Program-made: the position numbers and the translations under genes
Part shown: one piece after another, positions 9,307 through 22,414 of the stretch
Layout of the letters: every line of letters starts with the position of its first letter
How positions within the stretch are numbered: position 1 is the stretch's first letter
Notes under the pieces: generated by a model
Databases searched by the model: none
What the model saw: the letters and a program-made list of their open reading frames with translations, nothing else
Told to the model about the DNA's origin: nothing
Assembly (NCBI GenBank): GCA_029582165.1
Contig: CM055869.1
Coordinates: forward strand, 57,361,518-57,425,517
Source of the DNA: Portulaca oleracea
Taxonomy: Eukaryota; Streptophyta; Magnoliopsida; Caryophyllales; Portulacaceae
DNA: 64,000 nt
Reading direction: 5' to 3'

Positions 9307-12300
9307 ATGAACTACATTCGATCCGGCAGTTTCCGGCGACTTTTCTCGATAGGCCGATGCAGTAGCAGCGGTAGCACGAGTTATTCCGACGATTTTCCGA
9401 TAAGCGAAGAAGAAATCGTGGAAAATCCTGCGAAAATGGAGTCGAGACCCGCTTTGAAATGCTTCTCTTTTGATGAAGTTTTTGCTGCTACTGATGGCTT
9501 TTCTCCAGGTTTTTCTTCATTCTTATTTTCGGGGAATTTTCTTCTTTAAAATCTTTTTTCGATTATTCAAAGTCAAAAAAAATCGAAGGGTGCATACAAT
9601 GATACAAAGATATGCGTAGTAACTACTAAATAGCAATAAAGGAGAAACAACAAAACTAATAAAACACTCGGCCTCATAATATGTGTTTTTAAGGGGAATT
9701 TTCTCCAAGTTGTTCTTCATTCCTTCTTAGGGGGGAAAAATTTCCTTTTTACAGTTTTTTCAATTATTCGAAGTCATAAAAAGTTGAAGGTCTCTACAAA
9801 GATATGCAAAATAACAATAAGCACTAATAATACAGAAACAACAAAACAAACAAAAACAACCCCTATATCTTTTCTCCATGTTTTTCTTCATTCTCATATT
9901 GGGGGAAATTTTCTTCTTAGAATTTTTTTCTAACCATTCAGAGTCGCCTCAAGGTCACATACAAAGATATGCAAAATAACAGCTAAACAACAATAACAAG
10001 ATGAACAAAACTAACAAAATATCTGGTCCCATAACGTGTGTCACGAGTAAGAATAAGAGCTCAGCACAAGAACAAACCCTAAAAGCCTAACAACATGTTT
10101 TAAATTCAATCTACCATGTTATCTTCATTTTTCTTTGTTAGAGTTTCTAATGGGGTTTGTTCCTTCATTGCAAGTATACTAATCTCATCATGTAATGCTA
10201 ATTATTCAATAATCAATATGTATAATAGTTTCTTCTAGTTATAAAATTAAGAAATAAGACTGTTACATCCAACCCTTTTATATTTCAAAGTATTGATTCC
10301 GATTTTGGTTTTGTTTGATAAAATGTTCGGTGGGTATGCAGAGAATTTGGTGGGGAAAGGAGGGTATGCAGAGGTATACAAAGGAAAGCTAAGTGATGGG
10401 CAAATGGTAGCAGTGAAGAAACTGAAGAAGACAAGCAGTAATGAGGAGAAGAGAGAAAGAGAGTTTTTGACTGAGATTGGGACAATAGGGCATGTTTGTC
10501 ATCCAAATGTTTGCTCTTTGGTAGGGTGTTGCATTGACAATGGTCTTTTCCTTCTTTTCCCCTTCTCTCCAAGAGGATCTGTTGCTTCTATTCTTCATGG
10601 TAAGTACTTCCTCCATTGCAAGTATACTTCTACAATTCTACTGCTCATTATTTAATATTATTTGGCAATGTTTGGTAGGAACTTTTTCAGGGGGAAATTT
10701 TTTTTTTTTAGGCCAGTTATTTGGTTAGGTCTATATAACCCTCCCAACTTATTCAAAATTATTTATCGGAGTATGATAACTATCTTGATTTAAGATGGTT
10801 CTTTTAACTATCTTGAATTGTTCATATTTCATATTTTTGTAACTTTTATTAATATATTTTTTAATAATTATATATATTTATCAATTATAATAATATAATA
10901 CTTATTAACTAGATCCAAAAATATAATAATAGCCTAAGTTTATTAATCATAATAGAAAAAGCACATTTTACACATAGTTTTATATTTATGAAATAAATAT
11001 AAACAAATAATTATTTTTAAATTGTTTATAAGTTGTAGTAACCCTGAAAATAATGAAACATAACTTTAGAATGATTTAAATACACTTACATTTAACTTTA
11101 TTAGTGATTTAGAAGAAATGCAAGATGGTTAAGAACCATCTTGCATCAAGATGTTTATCATTTTCATTATCTCTAAATTTATCCACTATAAAAACATAAT
11201 TCCCTAAAAAAAACATTATAACTTATCCTAACTTATCCATCCAAACATGAAAATAACCTAAATAAAGAACAGCCACCCCGGAAAATTTTCCTTAAGAAAA
11301 AGTAGAAAATGGTGAGCCTACCTAGGGTCAACTTACGTTCAAATATGTATATGAAGAAAATAAATCAAATTGGAAAAATTGACTGTTTCCCAGAGTTTTT
11401 GATCATACGAACGCACCCTTAAATTTAATTTAAATATACTTTCACATGAATGTAAATATACTTCCCTAGAGGTCTTAGATTGAATATTCCTTTTCATATT
11501 GTTTGTTTGGGAAAACATCCTCTTGCAAAAATAAAAGGTAAGATCTATCTACGTTATACATTTGTAGTGAGATCTTTCCTCGGACAATTACTTATAGGAA
11601 CGCTTGGTGCACAGAGCTATCTTTTTTCTTTAACATATATAATAATTTATAATATAAAATTTATCATAATATATTTTTATTTACATTGGTAAGTCAAGCT
11701 TATAAGGCTCACAAGTCACAAGAAATCTCCCAAGAGCATCAACAATATCTACCGAGGAGTTTGTGATAACCAAGGATCCAACCCTACGGGGGAAGATGTA
11801 ATAAACTACAAACTCATTGGTAGACAATAATCCTATTTGTGAAAAGATGAATTTTATAACTCCCAAAAGAATTTCTTAAAAAGAATCCAAATCCCAAGAA
11901 AAGATATTTTATCTTTTACCAATGTTGATTTATAGGCCCATACTCATTTTATCAAAAGTTAAAATCTTGTGATCTTTACACCAAATCACCAATTTAAATA
12001 TATGTTAAATACTTAGAAATTTTGTCTTGTCTTATGCTGAATTTGTCACAAAGGATGTGACCCATCATAGAAAAAGTCCATAGTTTTCTGAATAGTGATC
12101 CCCACAACAAAATGACCCCAAAAATCCAATCTTGGTTGAGGCTTGAAATGCATATGAACACAAACCCTTGATTTTATTTTCTTTTGTGTTCTTTTTTTTA
12201 ACATTCCTATTTTTTTTGAGATATTAGGGCAAAAATTGATGTTGTTTTTGGTGAATGTAGATCAAAATGCTCCTCCAATGGAGTGGAAAGTGAGGTATAA

Positions 12301-15300
12301 GATAGCAAGTGGAACAGCCAAAGGATTGCATTACTTGCACAAATGTTGTCAAAGGAGAATTATTCATAGAGATATTAAGGCATCAAATATTTTGTTAAGT
12401 GAAGATTTTGAGCCCAAGGTATATCATCTCCTACAAAAATATACTACTCCTTTCATCTCAAAAATATTTTTATATTATTATTTTTTTAATGTCTTAAAAT
12501 GACATCCACTTTTTAAAAATGGAAACTTGTATTTTATTGAAATTATTAAAATATCCTTGATTAGAATTTCAAAAGTATTTAAAAATGGGAAAGAAATTTA
12601 TAAATATTATTTTTGAATTTAAAATTAAAGATATTATTAATATTTTACTGTAAACTTAGATTAACTAGTAATTTTTTTAAAAAAAAATATACGCCAAATT
12701 AAAGGAAAAATATTTTGAGATGGATGGACTATTTTTCTTATTTATAATATTTTGTTATAACTGATTTAACTTTTTTTATTAAAAAACCGTGAACTTTCTT
12801 GAGAATTACAAATAAATGTATTGTCATTTTTCTTTGTTTTGTCATTGTATTGACACAAATACTATGTCGATTTCATCTGTTAACAATTTTTTCGTCCATA
12901 AATAGCTTCAATAAAAATTGAAAGTTATGTATTTTGTTCAACATATCACAATTATTTACATTTTCATTATTAAAATTGTGCAGATATCTGATTTTGGTCT
13001 AGCAAAATGGCTCCCAACACAGTGGACTCATCATTCTATTGCACCAATTGAAGGGACGGTTGGGTAAGATAAGAACTATACAAATTTGGTTGGTATTCTC
13101 ATGATTAGCAATGAGATTTTACCTTTTTGTAACTAACTAAGACTCCGTTCTTCTATGCGGTAATTTACGGTGTGGTACTGCATCACACCGCACTACTCAA
13201 TATTCTACCACACTTCACCATTGTACTCCACCACATTTTACCATAATCATTACCAAAAATTTCTTTCTTACTTTTTTCTCTCCTCACTTTTCGCCTTTAC
13301 TTTTTACCTTTTGTCTCTTCACCTACCTCACCTACCACAACTCACCCCAACCCACCACACTTTTTCAAATTCTAGCACACCGCACCATTACCACACAACA
13401 CCGCACCGTATAAAAGAACGGAGCCTAAAGTTAATTTGTATATAAAAAATGGAAAATTAGCTAGATTCTAATAATCCCTAGTTTCAACCTTTATATGTCA
13501 ATAATTCCTACTTTATTTTGGATTCTGGTGATAAAAAAATTGTATTCTGGTAGGACATCGTCAAGTCAAGTGGCAGTGACTCGGTGAAAAGCTGACGTGC
13601 CAAACACACTCCTTCCGGTACACATCAGATTTTCACCGAGTCACCGCCACTTGACTCAGTGGTGTCCCATCAGAACAAAATTTTATTTTTCTATAACCAC
13701 CAGAATACAAAAATAAAAAGCAGGGATTATTGGATGAAAATAGGGATTATTAAAATCTGATTTTCCTAAAAAAAAAAAGTAGAACTTTTTCCTATTGAAA
13801 AAAATTGAAGCTTTTTTATTTTGCAGATATTTGGCACCAGAGTATTTTTCTCATGGGATAGTGGATGAGAAAACAGACGTATATGCATTTGGAGTGTTTC
13901 TTTTGGAACTTATTTCTGGAAAAAAACCAGTTGACTCCTCCCACCAAAGTTTGCGCAACTGGGTAGGAAAGAAATTTGCCACCCTACTTGTTTCTTTTCT
14001 ATTATTATTTTCTTAGAAAATTAAAAATAACAATTACATCATTAATTATTTTTTTGTGGGATTTTTATAAGGTTTTGAGATACCTTGTGGGTTTTAGCAT
14101 CCTAGAGCATTGACCTAACTAAATCTTGTTTATGATGGTGATTAGTTTACTAATATTCGATGATTACGACAGGCAAAACCGATTCTAAAAAGAGGGGAGA
14201 TTGAAAAATTGATTGATACGACGCTCGAGGGAGTCTATGATGTCATAGAAGTCGAAAAACTAGCTTTGGCGGCCTCGCTTTGTGTTCGAGCCTCCGCAAC
14301 TTGGCGTCCTACCATGAGCGAGGTAATTATATAATTATATTCTTGAAAAATTCGACCAGCTAGAATTTCATCGGTTAAATTAGTTGATATATGCAATCTA
14401 CTATAAGTTAACTATGTACCTTGAAGCGATGAGGTGATTATATAAGATTTGAAAGTTGCCGATTAGTTAAGACTTTACCGATCAAACTCGTTGCTATATG
14501 CAATCCGTAAACCACGTACCTTGGAGCAGCAAGGTAAAAGAGTTGAAAACTACTAGTCGGTTGAAAACCTAGTGGTTAAAATACTTGACATATGCAATCC
14601 ATAAATGACATACACCTCAAAGTGTCGAGATGATTACACAAGACCTAAAAATAGCTTATCAACTAGAACCTTACCGTAAACTATCTACCGAATATCATCT
14701 TGGGAAGAATTTTCTCGGGAAAGACTTTCTCTAGGAGCATTCTTGGGAAATTGTTTGTTGGTCTTGAAAGTAAAATAATGAGTCTCACATTAAAACTTTT
14801 CCATCTATTTGACACAACCAAACATGCATAGGAAAATTTGTCAACTTGGAAAAATTGACTAATTTTCCATCTATTTGACACAACCAAACATGCATGGGAA
14901 AATTTGTCAACATGGAAATTAAAAGTTGACTAATTTTCCTAGGAAAACTTTGGAACCAGGGAGCGTTTAGTTCTGAAATTTTCCGATAGTCAACTTTTCC
15001 AAGTTGACAAACTTTTTTTATGTTTGGTTATCTCTAATATATTGGAAAGTTTTAATGTGGGTGGGGCCCACTATTTCTCTCACAAACTAAGTAAACTGTT
15101 TCCCAAGAGAGCTTAGAAAAGTCTTTCTCGAAAAACTACCAAATACATCATAAATATAGACGCTAAAACCGTCAGGTAATTACACAAGCCTGGAAAATAG
15201 CCAATAGTTTAAAATTTTACTAGTTGAAAATTTGCAATCTATAAACCACGTACGTAGCAAGGGCATTTGGTTTGGTGGCCTATGTTTTCATGTTTGAATT

Positions 15301-16776
15301 GTTTAAGCAAATCGTAATTAGGCAGCTGATGCACAACCTCCTACCTAACACAAAAAAGCTCTTCATTAATGCATGCCATGCATTAACAAATTCTAAATTA
15401 TGGGGCAGTCCAAGTGTGATTAATTTATTAATTTATGATTAGTGTACCTAAATACTACTGCTTATCTAATTAGTCGGTCTTATTATGGATTAAATTGAAC
15501 CCCTAGCTAGGCTGATGTATTATGTTGAGCAAACCCCCCTCAATAATTGCAATTTCCTAATTTTCAAGTTTTGTGACAACAAATCTGACAAAGACTAGCA
15601 AAGAAATTTACAAAGAACTTTTATTTTAGGGTTTTTGGCTCAAAATAATCCAAAGTCAGAGGTGAATGACTGAAAATAATCCAAACTGACTTTTTAATTG
15701 AAAATGTGTTAAATTTTTTACCTATTTACTCTGACTAAACCGGGACTGAATTCCTACATTACAAAGTTAACTTGACGCCCTTAAAAATTTCAAAGATGTA
15801 GTAGGTTAATATCTGGTTCAGTCCGTTTATATTAATTTTAGTCAAATCCAAACTTTTTAAGGGCGTCAAGTCAGTTTTGCAACGTCGGAATTCAATTTTG
15901 GTTAAAAGTTTGACACATTCTCAGCTAAAAAGTCAGTTTTATAATGCTCATGTTAATTTATTTTATGTGAACTGTTGAGTGTTGACTCTTTTAATTATTT
16001 AAGGCCAAAATCATAGTTTATAAATGTATTTTTAGATTACAATAATTTCATCTTAAAAAAGAAGTTGGTGTACACAAAAATAAAAGGAAATAAATGAAAG
16101 TAAAAACTAGGAGTCAACAAAATTTTAGTTATAACATATTGGTAAGGGCATTTCTATCTTTTTAAGTTTAAAAAACCATGCATGTTGTGACTGATAATGT
16201 ATTTAGTAGCAAAAGTCGAGGGTCATGAAAATTAATTTGCAAATAACATGAATACTTTGTAATGACACCAAATATAATGGAGTATATATATATAAATTAT
16301 CTAATTAAAAAATATGATTGTTATTTTTTTAAATTTAGATTGTAATGGATTAAAGCAAAATGCTCCATTAAACGTCATCTATTTTTTTTTCATATAGTAT
16401 TACACAGCAAATAGTTTTTAATCTTATATCGATTAAATCTAATCTTTTTAAATTGCAAAATTACGGGTACAACTGCTATATTCAACTCATTCATACCTCG
16501 TTCCAGGACAGAATTTCAGAGTTTTGGCATTGGTATTCATGTCGATATGTTTTTGTTAAATTTTGGCAGGTTCTAGAGATAATTATGGGAGGAGAAGTAG
16601 AAAAAGAGAGGTGGGAAATGCCCACAAAAGAAGAAAAAGATGAAGAAGAGAGATGGGATTTTGAAGATCTTGAAAGTGAATATGAATGTGATGGTGATGA
16701 TGATGATGATGATGATGATGATGAGACTTCATTTTCTGCATCATATTATGATTCTGTCTCCACACAAAGCTCTTAG
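9307..16776 (+). CDS. Receptor-like cytoplasmic kinase, RLCK-VI/RBK type
   Basis: Seven exons join in frame: 9307-9508, 10342-10599, 12261-12418, 12984-13063, 13827-13962, 14173-14322, 16570-16776, giving 396 aa. All introns are GT-AG. Kinase landmarks are complete: glycine loop GKGGYAEVY at residues 72-80, lysine K93 in VAVKK, catalytic loop HRDIKASN from 189, DFG at 209-211, and GTVGYLAPEY at 230-239. Phrases such as '[17 protein letters not shown]' and '[10 protein letters not shown]' are typical of plant RLCK group VI, soluble Ser/Thr kinases without an extracellular domain; some members bind ROP GTPases. No signal peptide or membrane segment is visible. The C-terminal tail is acidic with nine Asp in a row. 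Introns 2, 3, 4 and 6 carry MITEs. All catalytic residues are present, so I call it functional. The exact orthologue is not determinable here. Confidence 0.94.
10667..11415. mobile_element. Nested foldback/MITE sequence in kinase intron 2
   Basis: The outer ends resemble the 'gtttggta/ggaaac' family seen at 14695 and 38284: 'tttggtaggaac' on the left and '...gactgtttcccagag' on the right, inverted. Inside, about 10711-11262, is a second pair of inverted arms, with 'agatggttcttttaac' near 10793 mirrored by 'gatggttaagaaccatctt' near 11124. Boundaries are approximate. Non-coding. Confidence 0.45.
12447..12729. mobile_element. Stowaway-like MITE in kinase intron 3
   Basis: The ends are inverted (left 'ctcctttcatctcaaaaata', right 'tattttgagatggatggac') and flanked by TA on both sides (12445-12446, 12730-12731), as in Tc1/mariner-derived Stowaway elements. 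The interior is AT-rich with no reading frame. It begins 28 bp after the exon-3 donor. Confidence 0.7.
13141..13425. mobile_element. Tourist-like (PIF/Harbinger) MITE in kinase intron 4
   Basis: Terminal inverted repeats 'gactccgttctt' and 'aagaacggagcc' are flanked by a 3-bp TAA duplication (13138-13140 and 13426-13428), the signature of PIF/Harbinger elements. The interior is a CA-rich 'ccaccgcacca' sequence with partly inverted halves. Confidence 0.75.
13451..13766. mobile_element. Foldback MITE of the 'ggattcta' family, short form, in intron 4
   Basis: The ends match the family at 8573 and 51341: left 'tagattctaataatccctag', right 'tagggattattaaaatctga'. The core is a different near-palindrome: 'caagtggcagtgactcggtg' near 13568 is mirrored by 'caccgagtcaccgccacttg' near 13636. 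The element could fold into one long hairpin. It lies 25 bp after the Tourist-like copy. Confidence 0.65.
14695..15145. mobile_element. Foldback MITE in kinase intron 6
   Basis: The left arm ('gggaaagactttctctagga', 'tgagtctcacattaaaac') and right arm ('gttttaatgtgggtggggcc', 'agaaaagtctttctcg') are inverted. An internal segment of about 65 bp starting 'tctatttgacacaaccaaac' is duplicated in tandem (near 14812 and 14874). It is related to the element at 38284-38477. Confidence 0.65.
15620..15965. repeat. Inverted-repeat element in kinase intron 6
   Basis: The two halves mirror each other: 'gttaacttgacgcccttaaa' near 15767 against 'tttaagggcgtcaagtcagt' near 15856, and 'ccaaactgactttttaattg' near 15693 against 'cagctaaaaagtcagtttt' near 15922. 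Ends are uncertain and no target duplication was found. Probably an old MITE. Confidence 0.5.
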
Positions 16777-17159
16777 AATATTTTTGGTCAGATATATTCA
16801 GTTGAATATGGTGTAATTTGCTCTGAAATGTAACATAGTTTGGCATGTAAATTCCAAGAAAAAAAGAGAGAAAATTAGTATAAGCAACCATTGGTACTGG
16901 TGGCTAAAGAAGACTAGAGTAGAGTGGAGTAGATAGATAAGATAAGGGTGTGTAAATTTTTCAGTGTATATCATCAAGTCCAAGAGGTTTTCTCCCATTG
17001 GAAGTAATGTTAATTATTGTTACTATCCTTGTACTATTGTTTAGGTCAAATTTCAATTCCTAGTTGGGATCACATTATACTATATTGGTCCAATGAATAA
17101 TGATGATGGCTTATCTTTTACCTTCCCATTTTTCCATTTTATCCATGTACTATTCAATA
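16777..17159 (+). other. 3' flank of the kinase gene
   Basis: AT-rich region after the kinase stop, expected to hold the 3' UTR and poly(A) signal. No distinct signal could be singled out. No further gene. Confidence 0.4.
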
Positions 17160-17350
17160 GCAATTTAGGGGTCTTCAAAGCACCGTGGCGGATTGATACG
17201 ACGATTAGAGATATCAATATTTATTTACAATTGTTTAACAGGTATTGGGTTAAACACTTTTTTAGGGAGACCAATATGACAGCGGATTGGTTAGCTAACA
17301 GGGGGACATCACTGAAAACCGAGATGTTTGGAGTATTAGCCATCTTCTGA
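17160..17350 (+). pseudogene. LINE RNase H fragment
   Basis: The translation 'PWRIDTTIRDINIYLQLFN' followed by 'HFFRETNMTADWLANRG' fits the end of an RVT_3-type RNase H domain (pattern 'I.DI......F.h..RE.N..AD.LA'). Nothing else of the LINE is adjacent. A dead fragment. Confidence 0.65.
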
Positions 17351-17731
17351 TTTTTCTTTTATTTTGCTCTATGATAACTTAGGAAGACACCTTGCAAGAA
17401 GTTTCCTTCCAATGTACCTCTTCTTCTACTCGAATTTTTAAAAAAATAGCAATTGTTTTTTTAATATATAGTTTTAAATGTTATTTTTCAACAGATAAAT
17501 TTTCAAATATTTTACATAATATTTTTCAAAAATTATAATATCATGTTCTTAAAATAGTATTTTTTCACTGTGAATTTAACAATAATATTATAGGTAATGG
17601 GTGATACATATAAACAAACTAATAGTTTTAAAGTTTTTATTTATGTAAAAATAGTATATGAAGTAAATATTTGTCACAATTTAAAATTTTAAGTATGTTG
17701 AAGTCATACACAAATTCATGGGATGAGTAAT
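17351..17731. other. AT-rich spacer, no gene seen
   Basis: No arms, splice pattern or long frame. It ends at the copia element, with the target-site copy gtaat at 17727-17731. Confidence 0.4.
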
Positions 17732-17912
17732 TGTGAAACAAAGGATTGAAGAATATAAATTTTGATTCGATGCATCTTATTACAATGAGGCAATCAACGG
17801 TGTATTTATTTATACACGAGCTAAGAACCAAAACAAAAGGAAAGAAAGGAAGAAAAGAAAGAAGAACTTATTTAACTAACCTATAATCTAGCTAACTACT
17901 AACTTCTTCACA
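17732..17912 (-). repeat. 3' LTR of the copia element
   Basis: 181 bp, TG...CA on both strands. It is shorter than the 5' LTR, which has extra 'aactaacc' and 'taattcagtta' units. Adjacent on the inside is the C-run that is the polypurine tract on the minus strand. Confidence 0.88.
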
Positions 17913-18089
17913 CCTCCCCCCCCCCCCAGGTGGATTAGGTGGAATATCAACTAATCCCAACCTTGAACAAAGCTGGTTATGATGACTTTCCCCTAACTTC
18001 TTCACACCTCCCCCCCCCCCCCAGGTGGATTAGGTGGAATATCAACTAATCCCAACCTTGAACAAAGCTGGTTATGATGACTTTCCCCT
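17901..18089. repeat. Tandem duplication spanning the LTR end, polypurine tract and pol 3' end
   Basis: A 94-bp unit (17901-17994) is repeated at 17995-18089 almost perfectly; the two differ by one base in the C-run (12 against 13). Each unit holds the inner LTR end, the polypurine tract and the last codons of RNase H, so the element now has two polypurine tracts. Confidence 0.9.
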
Positions 18090-21000
18090 AAAGGCTTGGT
18101 AAAAACATCAGCAACCTGTTCTTTTGTAGAGATATGGACGGTTTGAATGAGACCTTCTTGTATTTTATCCCTGATGTAGTGACAGTCAATCCTAATGTGT
18201 TTGGTTTTCTCGTGGAACACAAGATTGGCTGCTATATACTGTGTTGCCTTGTTATCACAAAACAAGGTAATAGGCTCTTTCAGGTTGACATGAAAGTCTT
18301 GTAGAATCTGGTAAACCCATTCTATTTCTGATGTTGCAGTAGACATTGCTCTATATTCTGCTTCTGTTGAGGATTTGGAAACTATTTTCTGTTTCTTAGT
18401 TTTCCATGAAACTAAGGATGAGCCAAGAAAAATGCAGTAGCCTGTTAGGGATCTTGCACTGTACTGACATGTTCCCCAATCTGCATCAGTGTAGGCAGAA
18501 ACCTTCAGAGAGTTGCTGCTGGGATAGAATAACACTTTGTTTACTGTTCGAATTGAGATAGATGCTGCACAGCATAACATATATTAGGCATGGTTAAAGT
18601 TAGGTACACTAGCCTTCCTATTGTCCTTCTGTAGGGAAAAGGGTTTTTTTAAGGGTGTGTCTTTATCTATTGATAATTTTAATCCTCTTGGCAAAGGGAA
18701 CTGTGTTGGTTTAGCTGCAGTTAGACCAGCATCAAATAGAAGGTCAGAAATCTCTGGATTTAGCAATTTCAATCCCAAGAAAAAATCTGGCTTGTCCCAG
18801 GTCTTTGATCGTGAAAGCTGTATGCAGAGAGGCCTTCAAGTTAGTAATTTCTGCAAAATCATCTCCTATAATTAGTAAATCATCTACATATACTAATATA
18901 TAAACATGTCCATTTTGAGTTGATTTTGAGAAAAGAGAATAATCATTTTTGGACTGCTTGAAATCTCTTTACAATAAGAATTTGGTAAGCTCAAGGTTCC
19001 ATTGTCTGGAAGCCTGTTTCAGACCATATAAAGACCTAACTAATTTGCAAACTTGACCAGGTTTAGCTTTGTTGTATCCTAGGGGAGGTTCCATGTAGAC
19101 TTCTTCATTAATGAAACCATGTAAAAAGGCATTGTTAATATCCAATTGGTGAAGATCTCATTCTTTTGCAGTAGCTATTGCTATGAAAAGTCTCACTGTG
19201 CCCAGTTTGGCCACAGGAGAAAAGGTTTGTTTGTAATCCACATCCTTTTCTTGCGAAAAAAACCCTTAATTACTAGTCTTGCCTTATGCCTTTCTATCTC
19301 TCCCCTAGAGTTGAATTTAATTTTGTAAACCCATTTGGAGGTTAGGGCCTTTTTCCCTGGGGGAAGTTTGGTCAGCTCCCAAGTTCCATTAATTTCTAAC
19401 GCATCTAGTTCCTTTTTCATAGCCTCAATCCATTCTGTATATTTGCTAGCTTCATCAAAAGATCTAGGCTCAGTGACATGAAAGGATGCTAATAATGCAG
19501 TGACATAATCTTTGGATAAATGTGAAAAATATTGTGAACTAAATAAAGGATACTTCACATGAGTGTTGAAACTCTGAGATTGAGACTGAGATGAGGCTTT
19601 CTCCCTTCTTGGTTGAGTGTAATCTTGGAGCCAATTTGGAGGCTTTTTGATGCGAGAAGATCTCCTGATTTGTGGTGTGGACTTATCAGTATCCTCTTTG
19701 AGCCCTGTCAGAGCTTTCTGTGATCATGTTTTCAGGTTGCAAAGGCTGATTTTGACTGATTTCATTGTTGTCAGGGTGATCCTCATCATCTGAGTGTTGG
19801 TGTAAGTGGCTGTTGGTATCTTGATCAGGATCATACTACTCATTTTCACTATCACTATCATTCTCAATCAAATTCAAACTTTCATGAATCCCTGAATGAT
19901 CACTGTCATAGACATTATGCTGTGTAGTGTTGTAGGAAGGATCATAGGTTTGATGTACATCAGAAATCTCAGAGACTTTGAAAGGAAATCTGTTTTCATA
20001 AAACATAACATCTCTGCTATGGAAAACCTTGTGATTGTTTACATCATACAATTTGTATCCTTTCATACCAAAGGTATACCCAATCAGAATACACTTGGTA
20101 GCTCTTGAATCAAACTTGTCTTTATTATTTACATTCACAGCATAACATACACACCCTATTGTTCTAAGATAACTTAGATTAGGGGTTTGTTTGAAGAGAA
20201 TTTCATAAGGTGTTTTCCAATCAAGGATGGCCATAGGTAACTTATTAATTATATGAGTAGCTGCAAGCACACATTCCCTCCAGAATTTTTTTGGCAATCC
20301 AGCATGAAATCTCAAGGCTCGAGCAGTGTCTAGCAAATGCCTATGTTTTCTTTCAACAACCCCATTTTGTTGGGGAGTGTAAGTCATAGTTTTTTGATGT
20401 ATGATTCCTAAATTGCTAAATAAAGTTGCACAAGTTTTAATGACAAACTCTGTTCCATTGTCTGTTCTAATGGTACAAACCTTAGAACTGAATTGAGTTG
20501 AGACCATTTTAAAGAATTAAGCAAGGGTAGAATGGACATCAGTTTTATTTGCAAGCAATTGAGTCCAAGTATTCCTTGAACAATCATCCACAATGGTAAC
20601 AAAGTATTTTGATCCATCAATATTTGGTACCTTATAAGGTCCCCACAAGTCAGCATGGATTAATGAAAAAGTTTCAGTAGCTTTGGAAACACTTCTATTG
20701 AAAGGAAACCTGTGAGCTTTAGCATTAATGCAAGTTTCACAATAGAGACTGTCTATTTCTTTACAATCAATAATGTGTTGAAGTTTAGACAAAGAAGTAT
20801 GTCTTAGTCTAGCATCCAAAAGTTGTAAAGATTTTTCTTGGTTTTTGACATTATTTGAAGAAACAAAACCAGTAGCTTGCTGTATTGGTCTTGAGTCAAA
20901 GTGTAGGAGACCTTAGAAGGGGACATTGAAATAAGAACTTCCTTAGTTGTAAGGTCCTGAAAATAACAGATGTCAGGATAAAGATGTATGCAAAGATTCT

Positions 21001-22390
21001 GATCTTTAACAAGCTTTAGGGGAGATAACAGATTGAACTTAAATTCAGGGACATATAGAACCCTTCTAAGCATAATTTTGTCATTCAGAGAGACAGTCCC
21101 AACTTACTTAACATATTTTAGGGTCCCATCAAGTAGGATTATTTGGATTGGTTCTGCTAAAGTATCAAGATGACTAAAGATGGTTTGGTCAAAACACATG
21201 TGGTCACTAGCCCCAGTATCAATAATCCAAGATTTATTGTTAATAGTCCTAGCATTAAAGGAATTGACAGCTTTATACAAGTAACTTGAGAAGCTGTTAG
21301 AATCTGCAAATTGAGCAATGACCTGATCAGCTGTTGGCTTCTTGTTTGTATTAATTTTTGCCAATTCTTGTGCAAAGGCATGAATGAGTTCAGGATCAAA
21401 GCGGGGCTGACTTGATGCTTGATGTTGTTGCTGACTTGGACTATCATCAAGAAGAGTATCTTGCTCATTCTTGCTGAAATTAGTTGCAATCTTTATCTGC
21501 TTTGATCTGTTTTCCTTGGGGCCTTTCAACCAATCTGGATATCCATGTAAGAGAAAGCATTGCTTGATGTCATGACCAGTTCTTTTGTAGTGATCAAAAT
21601 TTCTTTGCCTTGGAATCCCTTTTTGATTTAGAATACTTGACAAGAAGAGATTGAGTAGTGTCTTTGCTTGATACATTCCCAGCAAAGTCCCTTGGTTGTC
21701 CAAGGTTGTTGGTAATCTATCTTTGCTTTTCTACCTGCTGCACCATGTTATAAACTTTGTTTATTGAAGGTAAAGGATCAAGAAGTAAGATCTGGCCACG
21801 AATGCCATCATATTCTTCATTAAGGTGCATAAGAAATTGAAGCAACTTCCTCTTTTGGTCTCCTTCAGTAATTTGCTTGATGGAGGGGCAATTTTCTTTG
21901 CAGGTGCATATAAGTGTGTCAGACACATCAGCTAGTTCATCCCAAATCTTCTTCAATTTGGTGAAGTACACAGCCACAGAATCATTATTTTGATAAAGAT
22001 CTGTGAGTTCTTTTTCTAGATGATAGATCAAAGGGCCATTTTTGACTGACCAAATCTCTCAGTAAGATCCTTCCACAAAGTTTGTGCAGAATCTACATAG
22101 ATAAAGGCATCAGAAAGTTCAGACAACATAGCGTTTAGAATTCATCTTACCAACATGCTGTCAACTTTTATCCATTGGTCATAGTTGGGTGTGCCAATGC
22201 CTGGTTTTGTACATTGTCCATCAATAAAGCCCATTTTCACTTTGGTTTTGAGGGCTATCTTGACTGATCTGCTCCACTTCTGGAAGTTAGAACCATGTAC
22301 CCATCTGATGATGTTGAGGAGGCCTGACCTTTTGTAGATGTTTCTGACATTTGTGCCGAGGATAGAGAGATTTTGGGAGATGAATTCACA
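18002..22390 (-). pseudogene. Copia gag-pol polyprotein gene, broken
   Basis: In order on the minus strand: gag core (22031-21717, 'SVAVYFTKLKKIWDELADV'); a degenerate zinc knuckle near 21600 that has lost its first cysteines; protease with WIIDTGASDHM (near 21225); gag-pre-integrase and integrase (20819-19836) with 'HADLWGP', 'RTDNGTEF' and 'QNGVVERKHRHLLD' carrying the D, D and E residues; reverse transcriptase (19558-18600) with 'SKWVYKIKFNSRGEIERHKA' and YVDDLLI near 18880; RNase H (18580-18002) with 'SKSSTEAEYRAMS'. At least six frame breaks separate these parts. Catalytic motifs are still readable, so decay is fairly recent. Confidence 0.9.
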
Positions 22391-22414
22391 TATCAGAACT
22401 TAGCTCTGATACCA

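Noticed and set aside
16583..16891. Histidine-rich minus-strand frame
   Set aside because: It is the shadow of the Asp-coding GAT repeat in the last kinase exon.
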